A stretch of 64,000 bases of DNA, taken from Zooshikella ganghwensis DSM 15267 (lineage in GTDB: Bacteria; Pseudomonadota; Gammaproteobacteria; Pseudomonadales; Zooshikellaceae). The stretch lies in the NCBI RefSeq assembly GCF_000428585.1, contig NZ_AUAF01000002.1, positions 1 to 64,000 of the forward strand, written 5' to 3'. The notes under the pieces were generated by a model. The model was not told the DNA's origin. It made no database searches and worked only from the letters and a program-made list of their open reading frames with translations. Shown one piece after another: positions 55,108-64,000 of this stretch (within the stretch, counting starts at the first letter, position 1; each line of letters opens with the position of its first letter). The position numbers were made by a program, and so were the translations under genes.

Positions 55108-56544
55108 ATGTTTAAGAAAATTTGTACAACATTAAGTGCCTGTACACTCGCTCTTTCAGTGACAACTGCTGCCAATGAGCTTTTACTTCCAGACTTGGGA
55201 GATAGCAGTTCAGCCGTTGTTTCTCCATCTCACGAGCATAAACTGGGTCGGGCATTTCTTGCCTCACTCCGTGGTCAACTGCCCATGCTAAAAGATGCTG
55301 AAGTGCAGGACTATGTGGAGGAGTTAATTTTTAAACTCATCAACACCAGTGAGGTAAAAGATCATCGTTTAGAAATTGTAGTTATTGACAGCCCCAAACT
55401 GAATGCTTTTGCTGCACCAGGTGGAATAATAGGCATTAACGCTGGTCTTTTTCTATTTGCTGAAAATGAGCACCAATTTGCCTCTGTTATTGCCCACGAA
55501 TTAGCTCACTTAAGTCAGCGCCACTATGCGCGAGGTGTCGAAAATGCAGAGCGAAATAAACTGCCCTACCTTGCCGCAACACTTGCCAGTATCGCAGTTC
55601 TTGCTGCTGGCGGAGGCGATGCTGGGTTTGCCGCACTAGCAACTACCCAAGCAGGTATGCGCAGCCAAATGCTAAGCTTTAGTCGTCAAAATGAACGAGA
55701 AGCAGACAATATTGGCATTCAAAATCTCTACCGCGCGGGTATGAATCCTCAAGCAATGCCTGCAATGTTTGAGCAAATGAATCGTGCAACACGCTTTCTT
55801 GGCCAAAAACCTCCAGAATTTTTATTAACACACCCTGTTACTCAAAACCGTGTTGCCGACTCAAAAAGTCGAGCTGCACAATTCCCGGCACAAAAGTACA
55901 CCTATAACCCACGATATGAACTTATTAAAGCAAAAATTAAAGTTCATTATGCAAGCAGCCCACAAACAGCAGCGAAACAATTTAAGGCTAATACCAAACA
56001 CTCTGCTGCTCGTTATGGTCTGGCACTTGCGCTCACTGCCAGCAGCCAGCCCAAAGAGGCCCTAAGCACACTCAAACCGCTTTATGAAAAATCACCGGAT
56101 AATATCCAGTTTGCTCTGGCGCAAGCACGCCTGGAAAAAGCGATGGGCAATATAAGCCAGTCGAATAAAACGATTACCAGCTTGCTGGATATTTATCCAA
56201 ACAATCATGCATTAATGCTGCAGCTGGCAGATAACCAAATGGCTGGAAAGCAATATGCTGCAGCTGAGCAAACCTTACGCCGCCTTTCTCGTAATCGAGC
56301 GACAGACCCATATGTATGGTATTTACTGGCTGAAGCAAGAGGCTTAAATAAAAATATTTTGGGTGTACATGAAGCCCGAGCCGAGTACTACCGCCTCAAT
56401 GGCAATGTCGATAAAGCGATAGAACACCTTGAATATGCACTTAAACTAGCAAAAGGTAAGTTTGCAATTACTGCTAAATTAAACAAACAAATCGAAGACC
56501 TGAGAGCCTACAAGAAAGAGTTAAAAGACCTTGGCTTTGGTTAA
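55108..56544 (+). CDS. bepA: Periplasmic M48 metalloprotease with TPR domain, BepA-like
   Basis: Outer-membrane quality-control protease or chaperone for BamA substrates and LptD. MFKKICTTLSACTLALSVTTA is a signal peptide. The zinc motif HELAHLSQRH is in SVIAHELAHLSQRH, with the third ligand glutamate in NEREADNIGIQNL. The C-terminal half is a TPR array (from about 280). 478 residues (E. coli BepA 487). The Bam subunit gene bamC lies 3.5 kb away. Confidence 0.9.
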   Translation: MFKKICTTLSACTLALSVTTAANELLLPDLGDSSSAVVSPSHEHKLGRAFLASLRGQLPMLKDAEVQDYVEELIFKLINTSEVKDHRLEIVVIDSPKLNAFAAPGGIIGINAGLFLFAENEHQFASVIAHELAHLSQRHYARGVENAERNKLPYLAATLASIAVLAAGGGDAGFAALATTQAGMRSQMLSFSRQNEREADNIGIQNLYRAGMNPQAMPAMFEQMNRATRFLGQKPPEFLLTHPVTQNRVADSKSRAAQFPAQKYTYNPRYELIKAKIKVHYASSPQTAAKQFKANTKHSAARYGLALALTASSQPKEALSTLKPLYEKSPDNIQFALAQARLEKAMGNISQSNKTITSLLDIYPNNHALMLQLADNQMAGKQYAAAEQTLRRLSRNRATDPYVWYLLAEARGLNKNILGVHEARAEYYRLNGNVDKAIEHLEYALKLAKGKFAITAKLNKQIEDLRAYKKELKDLGFG

Positions 56545-56565
56545 AAAGCTAATAAGACGGTAATA

Positions 56566-56599
56566 AAAAAGCCAACTGATTAAACCCAGTTGGCTTTTT
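56566..56599. terminator. Bidirectional terminator after the bepA-like gene
   Basis: AAAAAGCCAACTG and CAGTTGGCTTTTT form a perfect 13-base stem, between convergent bepA and nadA. Confidence 0.9.
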
Positions 56600-56635
56600 G
56601 AATACATAAATTACTCTTTGTAATACAACCAAAAA

Positions 56636-57700
56636 CTAAGCATTACCCTTCACTTTAAGCTGATATTCAGCTGCAAAATCAAGCATACGATTAAGAGGAA
56701 TCATCGCTCGTCTTGCTAACTCAGGGTCTACAAACACTTCATTATTACCTTGCTCTAGGGTACTAATAGTACTATCCAAATCATTCATAGCCATCCATGG
56801 ACAGTGCGCACAACTCTTACATGTTGCTCCAGATCCTGCTGTAGGTGCTTCTAAAAAGGTCTTGCCTGGCGCGGCTTGTCGCATTTTGTAAAAAATACCG
56901 CGGTCTGTTGCGACGATAAACTGAGGGTTGGGTAGAGACTGAGCAGCCTTTATCAGTTGGGATGTAGAGCCTACAGCATCTGCCAGCTCAACAACTGCTG
57001 CAGGAGATTCAGGATGAACTAGTACTGCAGCCTCAGGATATACCTGTTTCAAATCAAGTATACCTTTTGCTTTAAACTCATCGTGCACAATACACTCGGA
57101 GTGCCACAGTATCATATCTGCATCGGTTTCCCGCTGAATATAACTGCCTAAATGGCGGTCTGGCGCCCAGATGATTGGCTTATCCTGATCAACCAGGTGC
57201 TCAATAATAGGTAGCGCGATACTTGATGTGACAACCCAGTCAGCTCTGGCTTTTACTGCAGCAGAGGTATTTGCATACACAACTACCGTCCGTTCAGGGT
57301 TGGCATCACAAAAAGCAGAAAACTCATCAATAGGACAACCCAAGTCTAATGAACAGGTTGCCTCCAAAGTAGGCATTAACACTCGCTTTTCTGGGCTTAA
57401 AATTTTTGCTGTTTCACCCATAAAGCGAACACCCGCAACCAGCAACGTTGAAGCTGAGTGCTGACTGCCAAAACGCGCCATTTCTAGAGAATCAGAAACA
57501 CAGCCTCCGGTTTCTTCAGCAAGCTCTTGGATAATATCATCGGTATAATAGTGTGCGACCAGCACTGCATCTTCAGCTTTTAAAAGCTGTTTTATCTTTT
57601 GCTTTAACTGGCGTACCTGCTCACTGCTGTACTTATCTTTCTGCAAGTACTCTGTGGCCAGGTAGTCTTTGACGATTTGTCTATTAATATCTGCAGTCAT
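56636..57700 (-). CDS. nadA: Quinolinate synthase NadA
   Basis: [4Fe-4S] enzyme making quinolinate from iminoaspartate and DHAP for NAD synthesis. [26 protein letters not shown] marks the N-terminal domain; cysteines in [10 protein letters not shown] and in [14 protein letters not shown] supply cluster ligands. Length 354, like E. coli NadA (347). Confidence 0.97.
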   Translation of the reverse strand: MTADINRQIVKDYLATEYLQKDKYSSEQVRQLKQKIKQLLKAEDAVLVAHYYTDDIIQELAEETGGCVSDSLEMARFGSQHSASTLLVAGVRFMGETAKILSPEKRVLMPTLEATCSLDLGCPIDEFSAFCDANPERTVVVYANTSAAVKARADWVVTSSIALPIIEHLVDQDKPIIWAPDRHLGSYIQRETDADMILWHSECIVHDEFKAKGILDLKQVYPEAAVLVHPESPAAVVELADAVGSTSQLIKAAQSLPNPQFIVATDRGIFYKMRQAAPGKTFLEAPTAGSGATCKSCAHCPWMAMNDLDSTISTLEQGNNEVFVDPELARRAMIPLNRMLDFAAEYQLKVKGNA

Positions 57701-57893
57701 ACTTCATCAAGTATCAGGCTAACAAAAAAGTTATATTGTCGAGTAGATGCTACCATATTTGCTGCAGGAAGTGCCTTTTTAACGAAGTGTTCTAATAACT
57801 CTTTTAAAAAAGGAATTAGAAAATGTAATAAAGAAACTCCAACAATAAGGGAACTTATTTCAAGCAAAACAGCCTCGTTTCAAGCTAAGCAAC

Positions 57894-58544
57894 TTAGTGC
57901 CCTGGTTCATCATTCCATAAATACTTGTGAAGCTGTAATTGCATGCGAACCGGTAGCCGGTCAGCAAGAATCCACTCCGCAAGCTGGCGAGGCTCAAGCT
58001 GGTGATGAACAGGAGAGAAAAGGACATCTGAAACCCGATCGGCTAAATTATATTCATCCAGCTTAAACACAGCCCACTGATAGTCTTCTTGGCTGCCAAT
58101 AACAAACTTCACCTGATCCTGTGGTTTCAAGTATTTAATATTGCTGTATAAATTGCGCTGTAGCTCACCCGAGCTTGGCGTCTTGAGATCCATAACCACA
58201 ACAATACGACTATCAACATGCTCTATTGGCATAGCCCCACTGGTTTCTAGTGAGACCTCATAGCCAGCATCAGCTAACAGTTTAAGCAATGGCAAGCAGT
58301 TCGGTTGTGCTAAAGGCTCTCCACCTGTAACCGTCACGTAATGTGGGTGATACTGCTGAACTTCAGCCATAATCGTTTCAAATGACCAAAGCTGGCCACC
58401 AGAAAAAGCATAGGCCGTATCACAGTAGCCACATCTTAGCGGACACCCCGTCAACCGGATAAACACTGTAGGTAAGCCTGCCGTTCTCGTCTCACCCTGC
58501 AGCGAATAAAATATTTCTGTCAAGCGAAGTTGCTTTTCACTCAT
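57894..58544 (-). CDS. queE: 7-carboxy-7-deazaguanine synthase QueE
   Basis: Radical SAM enzyme of queuosine synthesis. TEIFYSLQGETRTAGLPTVFIRL and the CPLRCGYCDT cluster motif (CX3CX2C) are near the start; VTVTGGEPLAQ is the SAM-site glycine loop. From MSEKQLRLTE it has 216 residues, as in Pseudomonas; the frame opens six codons earlier. In Pseudomonas queC follows directly, but here only 190 bp separate queE from nadA and no queC is present. Confidence 0.94.
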   Translation of the reverse strand: MSEKQLRLTEIFYSLQGETRTAGLPTVFIRLTGCPLRCGYCDTAYAFSGGQLWSFETIMAEVQQYHPHYVTVTGGEPLAQPNCLPLLKLLADAGYEVSLETSGAMPIEHVDSRIVVVMDLKTPSSGELQRNLYSNIKYLKPQDQVKFVIGSQEDYQWAVFKLDEYNLADRVSDVLFSPVHHQLEPRQLAEWILADRLPVRMQLQLHKYLWNDEPGH

Positions 58545-58761
58545 GTTACTTTCTACTGCCATAAAACCGGATTGACGTTCAATTACTGCATAATTCTACT
58601 CACAACAGGCTTATAGGGTTAAATAAGAACAAACTCAAGGGCTTTAAGCCCAATGACAAAGTCTCACACCCATGAATGAGAAGTATTCTTTACCAGAAAG
58701 CCCATTAAGCAAGGAGATTCATTAAGCGGCGAGAGTATAGCGGAAATCGGGATAATGAGGA

Positions 58762-58784
58762 ACCAGCAAGTATCACTTGCTGGT
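58762..58784 (-). terminator. Hairpin after cpoB
   Basis: ACCAGCAAGT and ACTTGCTGGT form a perfect ten-base stem 24 bp past the cpoB stop; the T tail on the minus strand is weak. Confidence 0.55.
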
Positions 58785-58807
58785 AAAAACAGAACGCAAC
58801 AGGTCTG

Positions 58808-59581
58808 TTAGTTGACCTGCTTTAGGAAAGCTGCCGCAAGATTTGCTGCAGCAGCATCTGGAAACTCTTTCGTTACTTTTTCTAAATAGTGTTTCGCTTG
58901 CTTCTTATCTCCCAACTGGAAATAAACACGACCAAGCTTGTAAATCGCACCAGGCAGTTTACTACTTTGTGGAAACTTATTAATCACTTGAGTAAACGCA
59001 TCTTTAGCTGGCTCAAGCTGATTTTGTGCCAAATAAACTTCACCTTGCCAATAGTAAGCATTATCTGTGTAAGCACCTGATGGATATGTTTGTACAAATG
59101 CCTTTAATGCTGTAAGCGCATCGTCAAAACGCTTTTGACGAATCAGCTGGAAAGCTGAGTTATACTCATCTTTCTCTTTATCCGAAGTAGCAGAAGCATC
59201 AACAGGCTGTTGTACCCCAGCATTTTTGCTGCCACTAACAGATCCACCACTCGAAGCCAGATCGGAAATCCGTCGATCAAGATCTATATAGCGGTCTTTT
59301 TGTTCCTGCTGCATACGCTTGATCAAGTATGCCTGTTGTTCCACTAAACCACGTAAAGACAGGACTTCCTGTTGTAATTCTTCTAACTGCACGAACAACG
59401 CGGCACCATTACCTCCTTGATAACCTCGGGCAGGTGCTGCTTGTCCTCCTGAGCGACCATAAGGGGTGGAGTCAACAACGGGAACCTCTGCATAAGAGGG
59501 TAGTACCATAACAAGGCTTGCAGTAGCTAAGCTTATACCTGCTACGATATGTTTCACTGTTCGAGCGGTTGAATAAATCAT
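58808..59581 (-). CDS. cpoB: Cell division coordinator CpoB (YbgF)
   Basis: Periplasmic partner of TolA and PBP1B that couples outer-membrane constriction with septal wall synthesis. A signal peptide (HIVAGISLATASLVMVLPSYA, then EVPVVD) begins the chain. A trimerising coiled coil (LQEELQQEVLSLRGLVEQQAYLI region) follows, and then TPR repeats from about 140, starting EYNSAFQLIRQKRFDDALT. 257 residues, like E. coli YbgF (263). Follows pal. Confidence 0.93.
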   Translation of the reverse strand: MIYSTARTVKHIVAGISLATASLVMVLPSYAEVPVVDSTPYGRSGGQAAPARGYQGGNGAALFVQLEELQQEVLSLRGLVEQQAYLIKRMQQEQKDRYIDLDRRISDLASSGGSVSGSKNAGVQQPVDASATSDKEKDEYNSAFQLIRQKRFDDALTALKAFVQTYPSGAYTDNAYYWQGEVYLAQNQLEPAKDAFTQVINKFPQSSKLPGAIYKLGRVYFQLGDKKQAKHYLEKVTKEFPDAAAANLAAAFLKQVN

Positions 59582-59751
59582 GGCTTAATCGAACCCTAAA
59601 CACTTTATTGCTGTACCCACAGATGGATGGCAGACACCCATCTATGGCATTGCAAACAATATAAAAATGTTTGCGGGTACTTGGCAACTCATAAACATAA
59701 TTTGTTGTATTTGCCACCAAGTTACCAATCAGTTCAAACTAAAAAATTATT

Positions 59752-60270
59752 TTAGTAAGCACCATTGGGAATAATTACAGCTCTACGATTTTGCTGCCAG
59801 GATTGGTCATCATGACCCAGTGCAACAGGCTGCTCTTCACCATAGCTAATTGTTTCAACCTGCTCAGGTGCAACACCTTTTAATACCAGGTAGCGTTTCA
59901 CCGCTTTTGCACGACGCTCACCGAGTGCTAAATTATATTCACGGGTTCCACGCTCATCAGTGTGCCCTTGAATAATAATTGTTTTGTTAGAGTCAGACGC
60001 CAGTTTAGCGGCATGAGCATCAAGTGCTGGATAGTCTTCTGGTAATATTTTTGAGTCATCAAAGCCAAACAAAAACACCTTTTTATCTAGCAGCGCTTGA
60101 GTTTGTGCATCAACACTTCCATCAATACCATCAGTTGCAACACCCGTGGTGGCTGATACATCTGCATCCCCTACAGAGCTAGCACTATCACCACCGGTCG
60201 TATTACAACCTGCCAGCCATGCAACGGAAGATGCAAGCAGTACAACTTTACCGAATTTCAAAAAATCCAT
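59752..60270 (-). CDS. pal: Peptidoglycan-associated lipoprotein Pal
   Basis: Outer-membrane lipoprotein that binds peptidoglycan and TolB. From MDFLKFGKVVLLASSVAWLAGC the lipidated residue is C22 (LAGC). The OmpA-like C-terminal domain has IIIQGHTDERGTREYNLALGERRA with the peptidoglycan-binding aspartate and arginine. GGAG lies six bases before ATG 60270; the upstream open frame overlaps tolB and is rejected. 172 residues, as usual. Confidence 0.97.
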   Translation of the reverse strand: MDFLKFGKVVLLASSVAWLAGCNTTGGDSASSVGDADVSATTGVATDGIDGSVDAQTQALLDKKVFLFGFDDSKILPEDYPALDAHAAKLASDSNKTIIIQGHTDERGTREYNLALGERRAKAVKRYLVLKGVAPEQVETISYGEEQPVALGHDDQSWQQNRRAVIIPNGAY

Positions 60271-60326
60271 AAATAACTCCCGGTTTGCTAAAAAATGCTT
60301 AGAGAAAACAAACATACATGGTGACA

Positions 60327-61613
60327 TTAGTAAGTGAAGTTTGACCATGCAGGTTCGCGTACATCCCCTTGCTTCGAAGGCAAGTTAAGTTTCACAGCCC
60401 CATCTGCAGAAACGGCAGATAGCACACCCCGCTGACCTTGCATAGCACCATACAGCAGCATAGTACCATTAGGAGCAACACTGGGTGATTCATCCAGTGA
60501 AGTAGACGTCAGTAGACGCATCCTTCCCGTTTCAAGCTCTAAAACAGCAATATTAAATTGTGCAACTCCCTGCCCTTTATGAACCATGGCAATTTGTTTG
60601 CCATCTGGGAAAACCCTGGCTCTAGCATTATATTTACCTTCAAATGTCACTCGCTCAGCTTTACCTGTCGCCAGAGTTGTCTTATAAATTTGTGGTGAAC
60701 CACCACGATTTGAAGTAAACACAATTGCTGAGCCATCTGGCATCCAGCTGGGTTCAGTATCAATTCCAAAGTGCTTGGTAATTTGTCGTAAAGCCCCTGA
60801 ATTGACATCAACCAGATAAATATCAGGGTTTCCGCCTTTAGACAGCACAACCGCTAGCTGTCGACCATCTGGCGACCAAGCGGGAGAGCTATTTAAACCT
60901 TTATAATTTGTTATACGACGCTGTTTGCCTGTAGCTAAGTCCTGAATATAAATACCAGGTCTTCCTCCTTTAAAGGAGACATAAGCAACCTTTTTATTAT
61001 CGGGTGACCAAGTAGGGGAAAGAATGGGTTCACTCGAGGTAAAAATGGCTCGTGCATTATAGCCATCGGCATCAGCGTAGTTCAATTGGTAACGTGAGCG
61101 CTGTCCACCCAACCGTTCGGCGGTAACATACATGATTTTCGTATCAAACGCACCACGAATTCCAGTAATTTTTTCATAGACTTGGTCACTAATACGGTGC
61201 GCTAATTTACGCACATTCGTGCTTGCAATTTTACCTGAAGCCAAGCTTTGTTGACGAACAACATCAAGGATTGAGTAGTTAGCTTCATAACGACCACCAC
61301 CACTGTTAATGTTACCCACCACAAGATACTCAACATCTGACTTACGCCAATCAGCATAAACCACATCATTTTCTGTATGTGGCATACTCAGCATATTATT
61401 TGGATCAAAAGGATCAAACTGTCCCGTGCGTTTTAAGTCACTGTTAATAATGCTGGCGACGTCTTCAGGGCTACTACCACCAAAAGGCACAACCGCCACT
61501 GAAACTGCGCTATCAACGCCCTGAGTAATTTCAATGGTGAGCTCGGCTAACGCTTGCTGTCCATAGACTGTTACCAGCAGCAGCGTCAGCATAGTGGAAA
61601 TTATTTTTTTCAC
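60327..61613 (-). CDS. tolB: Tol-Pal system protein TolB
   Basis: Periplasmic beta-propeller that mediates between Pal and the inner-membrane Tol proteins. Signal peptide [23 protein letters not shown], cleaved before ELTIEI. Propeller repeats such as [19 protein letters not shown] and [17 protein letters not shown]. The start is GTG (61613), and its GGAGG ribosome binding site lies in the last codons of tolA. Length 428 (E. coli 430). Confidence 0.96.
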   Translation of the reverse strand: MKKIISTMLTLLLVTVYGQQALAELTIEITQGVDSAVSVAVVPFGGSSPEDVASIINSDLKRTGQFDPFDPNNMLSMPHTENDVVYADWRKSDVEYLVVGNINSGGGRYEANYSILDVVRQQSLASGKIASTNVRKLAHRISDQVYEKITGIRGAFDTKIMYVTAERLGGQRSRYQLNYADADGYNARAIFTSSEPILSPTWSPDNKKVAYVSFKGGRPGIYIQDLATGKQRRITNYKGLNSSPAWSPDGRQLAVVLSKGGNPDIYLVDVNSGALRQITKHFGIDTEPSWMPDGSAIVFTSNRGGSPQIYKTTLATGKAERVTFEGKYNARARVFPDGKQIAMVHKGQGVAQFNIAVLELETGRMRLLTSTSLDESPSVAPNGTMLLYGAMQGQRGVLSAVSADGAVKLNLPSKQGDVREPAWSNFTY

Positions 61614-61618
61614 TGCGC

Positions 61619-62572
61619 TTAGTCCTCCGGGTTAAATAGCATATTAAATCGTCGAAAGTTACTTTCAAAAACACGTGGCTTGAGCTGCCTAAGTTCTGAA
61701 ATACTCCCTAGACGTTCCACAGCCTGTACTGCAGAACGATCAAATAAAGGGTTACCGCTGGACTGGATTACAGTCACATTCACAACTTCTCCGGTAGGGA
61801 CAAGTTGAATTTGTAGCCTTACTTGCAGCCCCTTAGTTAAAAAACTGGGTTTTCGCCAATTTTGCTGCACTAACTGTTGTATTAATGCTTTCATTGAAGC
61901 AACCTGCTTTTGACTGGCGGCTGCTTCCTGTTGTGCACGCTCTTCAGCTTCTTCTGCGGCTAGCATTTTCTCCAGCTCAGATTCTTGCTGACGACGTAAA
62001 GCTTCTTCTTTTGCTTTTCGCTCGCGTTCTTGCCGTGCTTTAGCCTCACGCTGCTTACGCAACTTTTCCTGCTCAGCACGCTTAGCCGCTTCTGCCTTTC
62101 TTTTAGCGTCAGCAGCAGCTTTTCGTTTCGCTTCTTCTGCTGCTTTTTTCTTTGCCTCTGCCGCAGCTTTTCGCTTAACTTCTTCTGCTTTCTTTTGGGC
62201 CGCCACTTGTTGTGCTTTTTCTTGCGCTTTACGCTTAGCTTCTTCTGCTGCCTTGCGCTTCGCATCCTCAGCCGCTTTTTGCTTAGCCGCTTCTGCTGCT
62301 TTTTTCTTTGCCTCTTCCGCAGCCTTACGTTTGGCTTCTTCCGCTTGACGTTTAGCTTGCTGATTCACTTTATTTTTTTGAGGTGTAGCCGCTTTTTTCT
62401 GTTGCTTCGTTGTTGATTTCAAGCCTACCAGCTTAGCCTGGATTAACTTAGGCTGCTTTACTGTATGTCGCTCAGTAGGTGATGGCCATGCAATAGATAC
62501 AGCTATAATGATAATTAAATGTAATCCTACTGCTAATACAGCAGGTAATGTATAACCGTTTGGAAACCTCAC
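61619..62572 (-). CDS. tolA: Tol-Pal system protein TolA
   Basis: Inner-membrane protein spanning the periplasm. Short basic N-terminus with one membrane helix ([21 protein letters not shown]), then a long alanine-lysine-glutamate helix (about 50-220) made of imperfect AEEAKRKA-type repeats. A globular C-terminal domain (TonB-like, [20 protein letters not shown]) reaches the outer membrane. The start is GTG. The repetitive region yields long spurious open frames on the other strand. Confidence 0.95.
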   Translation of the reverse strand: MRFPNGYTLPAVLAVGLHLIIIIAVSIAWPSPTERHTVKQPKLIQAKLVGLKSTTKQQKKAATPQKNKVNQQAKRQAEEAKRKAAEEAKKKAAEAAKQKAAEDAKRKAAEEAKRKAQEKAQQVAAQKKAEEVKRKAAAEAKKKAAEEAKRKAAADAKRKAEAAKRAEQEKLRKQREAKARQERERKAKEEALRRQQESELEKMLAAEEAEERAQQEAAASQKQVASMKALIQQLVQQNWRKPSFLTKGLQVRLQIQLVPTGEVVNVTVIQSSGNPLFDRSAVQAVERLGSISELRQLKPRVFESNFRRFNMLFNPED

Positions 62573-62585
62573 AAACTAACCACTT

Positions 62586-63017
62586 CTATTGAGTCAAATC
62601 TTGCGGGTCTGTAATTAAGCCAACATTTGGCACGCCTGCCTGCTGCAGAGCAGCCATCGCAGTTACCACGATACCATAGTCAACTTTTTCGTCCCCTTTG
62701 ATTAATACCATACGATTAGGCTTAACACGCAGTATCTTACCCACCTGCTCGGTAATTGTTTCCAAAGGCACAGGTTGATCTTGCTGCTTACCAATGTTGA
62801 TGTAATAGGTACCATCTTCTTTTACTGACACAATAATGGCTTCTTCGTCTTCTTTAACATCCAGCGGCTTAGCATCTGTTTTGGGGAGATCAACATTGAC
62901 CCCCTGCGTAAGCATAGGTGCCGTCACCATAAATACGATCAGCAGAACCAACATTACATCAATGTAGGGAACAACATTGATATCTGACATTTGCTTGCGT
63001 GGAGCGCGCCTTGCCAT
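62586..63017 (-). CDS. tolR: Tol-Pal system protein TolR
   Basis: ExbD-like inner-membrane protein that energises TolA with TolQ. SDINVVPYIDVMLVLLIVFMVTAP holds the proton-carrying aspartate in its membrane helix. 143 residues (E. coli 142). The ATG follows the tolQ stop by three bases. Confidence 0.97.
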   Translation of the reverse strand: MARRAPRKQMSDINVVPYIDVMLVLLIVFMVTAPMLTQGVNVDLPKTDAKPLDVKEDEEAIIVSVKEDGTYYINIGKQQDQPVPLETITEQVGKILRVKPNRMVLIKGDEKVDYGIVVTAMAALQQAGVPNVGLITDPQDLTQ

Positions 63018-63020
63018 AAC

Positions 63021-63716
63021 TTACCCCTGCTGCTGCCGTGGTCGGCTATGCACATTACGGTGGAGTATGCTGGAAAACTCTTCAGAAAACGTGTCGTAGC
63101 TATTCAGCACTGTGTCAACCCGCGCTGAAAACCGGTTATAGGCGACAACAGCAGGAATCGCTGCTAATAAGCCCATTGCTGTTGCTACTAACGCTTCTGC
63201 TATTCCTGGCGCCACTGTGGCTAGGGTTGCTTGCGTCTGGTTAGCAAGCCCTCTAAAAGAGTCCATAATACCTATTACAGTGCCAAACAAACCAATATAG
63301 GGACTAATTGAGCCTACTGTAGCCAAAAAAGGCAGGTTGGTTTCCAGGCGTTCCTGTTCACGAGACAATGCCACACGCATTGCACGTTGAGTGCCTTCCA
63401 TTACCGCATCAGCATCAGCACCTGAATCCTGCTTCAGTCGTGTAAACTCTTTAAAGCCTGAGCGAAAAATATGTTCCATACCACTGTCAGGGTCAGGTTC
63501 ATTAGTCACTTGCCGAAATAGTTTTGATAAATCTATACCAGACCAAAAACGATCTTCAAATGCTGTCGCCGCACGGCGTGCATTTATTATCAAAAATGCA
63601 CGTTGAATGATCATAACCCATGAAACAATCGACGCGCCTACTAAAATAAGCATCACTAACTGTACAACCCAGCTAGCTTGTAGAATCAAAGACCAAATGG
63701 ACAAAGACTCAGTCAC
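63021..63716 (-). CDS. tolQ: Tol-Pal system protein TolQ
   Basis: ExbB/MotA-like proton-channel subunit. Three membrane helices: WSLILQASWVVQLVMLILVGASIV near the N-terminus, then FLATVGSISPYIGLFGTVIGIMDSF and GIAEALVATAMGLLAAIPAVVAYN. The start is GTG (63716), with GGGGGA four to five bases upstream. In Pseudomonas a ybgC thioesterase precedes tolQ; none is seen in the 284 bp left in the window. Confidence 0.97.
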   Translation of the reverse strand: MTESLSIWSLILQASWVVQLVMLILVGASIVSWVMIIQRAFLIINARRAATAFEDRFWSGIDLSKLFRQVTNEPDPDSGMEHIFRSGFKEFTRLKQDSGADADAVMEGTQRAMRVALSREQERLETNLPFLATVGSISPYIGLFGTVIGIMDSFRGLANQTQATLATVAPGIAEALVATAMGLLAAIPAVVAYNRFSARVDTVLNSYDTFSEEFSSILHRNVHSRPRQQQG

Positions 63717-63773
63717 TACATCCCCCTAACGGAGCACCCGTAAATGCAATAGTATTAAAACGTTAGCCGGCAA

Positions 63774-63839
63774 CTAAATTACATTTTTAGCACTGGTATA
63801 CTGATTAGATAGATCAATGACCACTTTGGTTTCCATCAT
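63774..63839 (-). CDS. Short upstream ORF before tolQ (candidate leader peptide)
   Basis: A 21-codon frame, MMETKVVIDLSNQYTSAKNV then I and TAG, with AGGAG at ideal distance from its second ATG (63836). It ends 57 bp before tolQ on the same strand. It may be a leader peptide, a chance frame or a fragment of a lost gene. I do not recognise it. Confidence 0.3.
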   Translation of the reverse strand: MMETKVVIDLSNQYTSAKNVI

Positions 63840-64000
63840 TTTCTCCTACCTATCAGCAGACATCAGCAATCAAAGACGACACCTGCTAAATACTTGCCTA
63901 ATAAAAGCAGGGCGAATCATAACACTGCACGTTGTAACTTGTCGTAGTTTTACGAAGACTTATGCAATTTTACAAATAAGATCACGAGGAATAGCTTGAG
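63840..64000 (-). other. Upstream region of the tol operon, window edge
   Basis: AT-rich sequence with no gene that I can support; it probably contains the tol operon promoter. Confidence 0.35.

Noticed and set aside
60271-60348. Upstream extension of pal by 26 codons
   Set aside because: It would overlap tolB and destroy the lipoprotein signal; GGAG precedes the later ATG.
62030-62416. Long plus-strand frame rich in F, S, C and L opposite tolA
   Set aside because: It is the antisense of the alanine-lysine-glutamate repeat of TolA, which excludes stops by composition.

Overview
The window is a chromosomal segment of a gammaproteobacterium. Gene content and order are close to Pseudomonas: gyrA-serC-pheA-hisC-tyrA/aroA-cmk-rpsA-ihfB-lapA-lapB-pyrF, then mtnA/mtaD-ubiG-mupP-yciK, scpA-scpB-rluB, minCDE, dapA-bamC-purC, and tolQRAB-pal-cpoB-queE. 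The DNA is visibly AT-richer than Pseudomonas. An Oceanospirillales/Hahellaceae-type marine relative (Zooshikella-like) is my inference; no rRNA gene is present to settle it. Nearly all genes are intact housekeeping genes.

Layout. 1-350: decayed IS200/IS605-type tnpA remnant and an ops-like element just after rfaH. 355-14960 (minus strand): rfaH, pyrF, lapB, lapA, ihfB, rpsA, cmk, tyrA-aroA fusion, hisC, pheA, serC, gyrA (envelope regulation, translation, aromatic amino acid and serine synthesis, DNA topology). 15565-20560: mtnA divergent from the mtaD-ubiG-mupP-yciK operon. 20959-26711: GAF-GGDEF protein, then rluB, scpB, scpA, yciO and an RNase AM-like gene on the minus strand. 26995-34181: yciB, yciI, an SH3-domain membrane protein, a SelW-like protein, an O-methyltransferase, a K+ channel, DUF2804, a thioesterase, a compact HMCES-like protein, bolA, and SOS-regulated yebG. 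34318-43065: rapA, lpxL, minCDE, a QTMAN/DUF3524-like glycosyltransferase, M18 aminopeptidase. 43279-47455: a small ORF, prc, and a duplicated tRNA-Val/tRNA-Asp locus. 47455-57700: rdgC, cnoX, purC, bamC, dapA, bcp, a PerM-like transporter, tusA, a BepA-like protease, nadA. 57894-63716: queE and the complete Tol-Pal operon.

The genes work together in several modules: outer-membrane and envelope upkeep (lapAB, lpxL, bamC, bepA-like, Tol-Pal, prc), division and chromosome segregation (minCDE, scpAB, gyrA), aromatic and methionine-salvage metabolism, and stress responses (yebG, rdgC, bcp, cnoX).

No large unknown system (CRISPR, prophage, toxin-antitoxin, biosynthetic cluster) is visible. The most interesting points are the rfaH plus ops-like site at the left edge, which predicts a surface-polysaccharide locus just outside the window; a candidate minus-strand transcript before bolA; a small ORF with a good ribosome binding site and its own terminator; the 194-bp duplicated tRNA unit; a bacterial QTMAN-like glycosyltransferase; and a compact HMCES-like protein.
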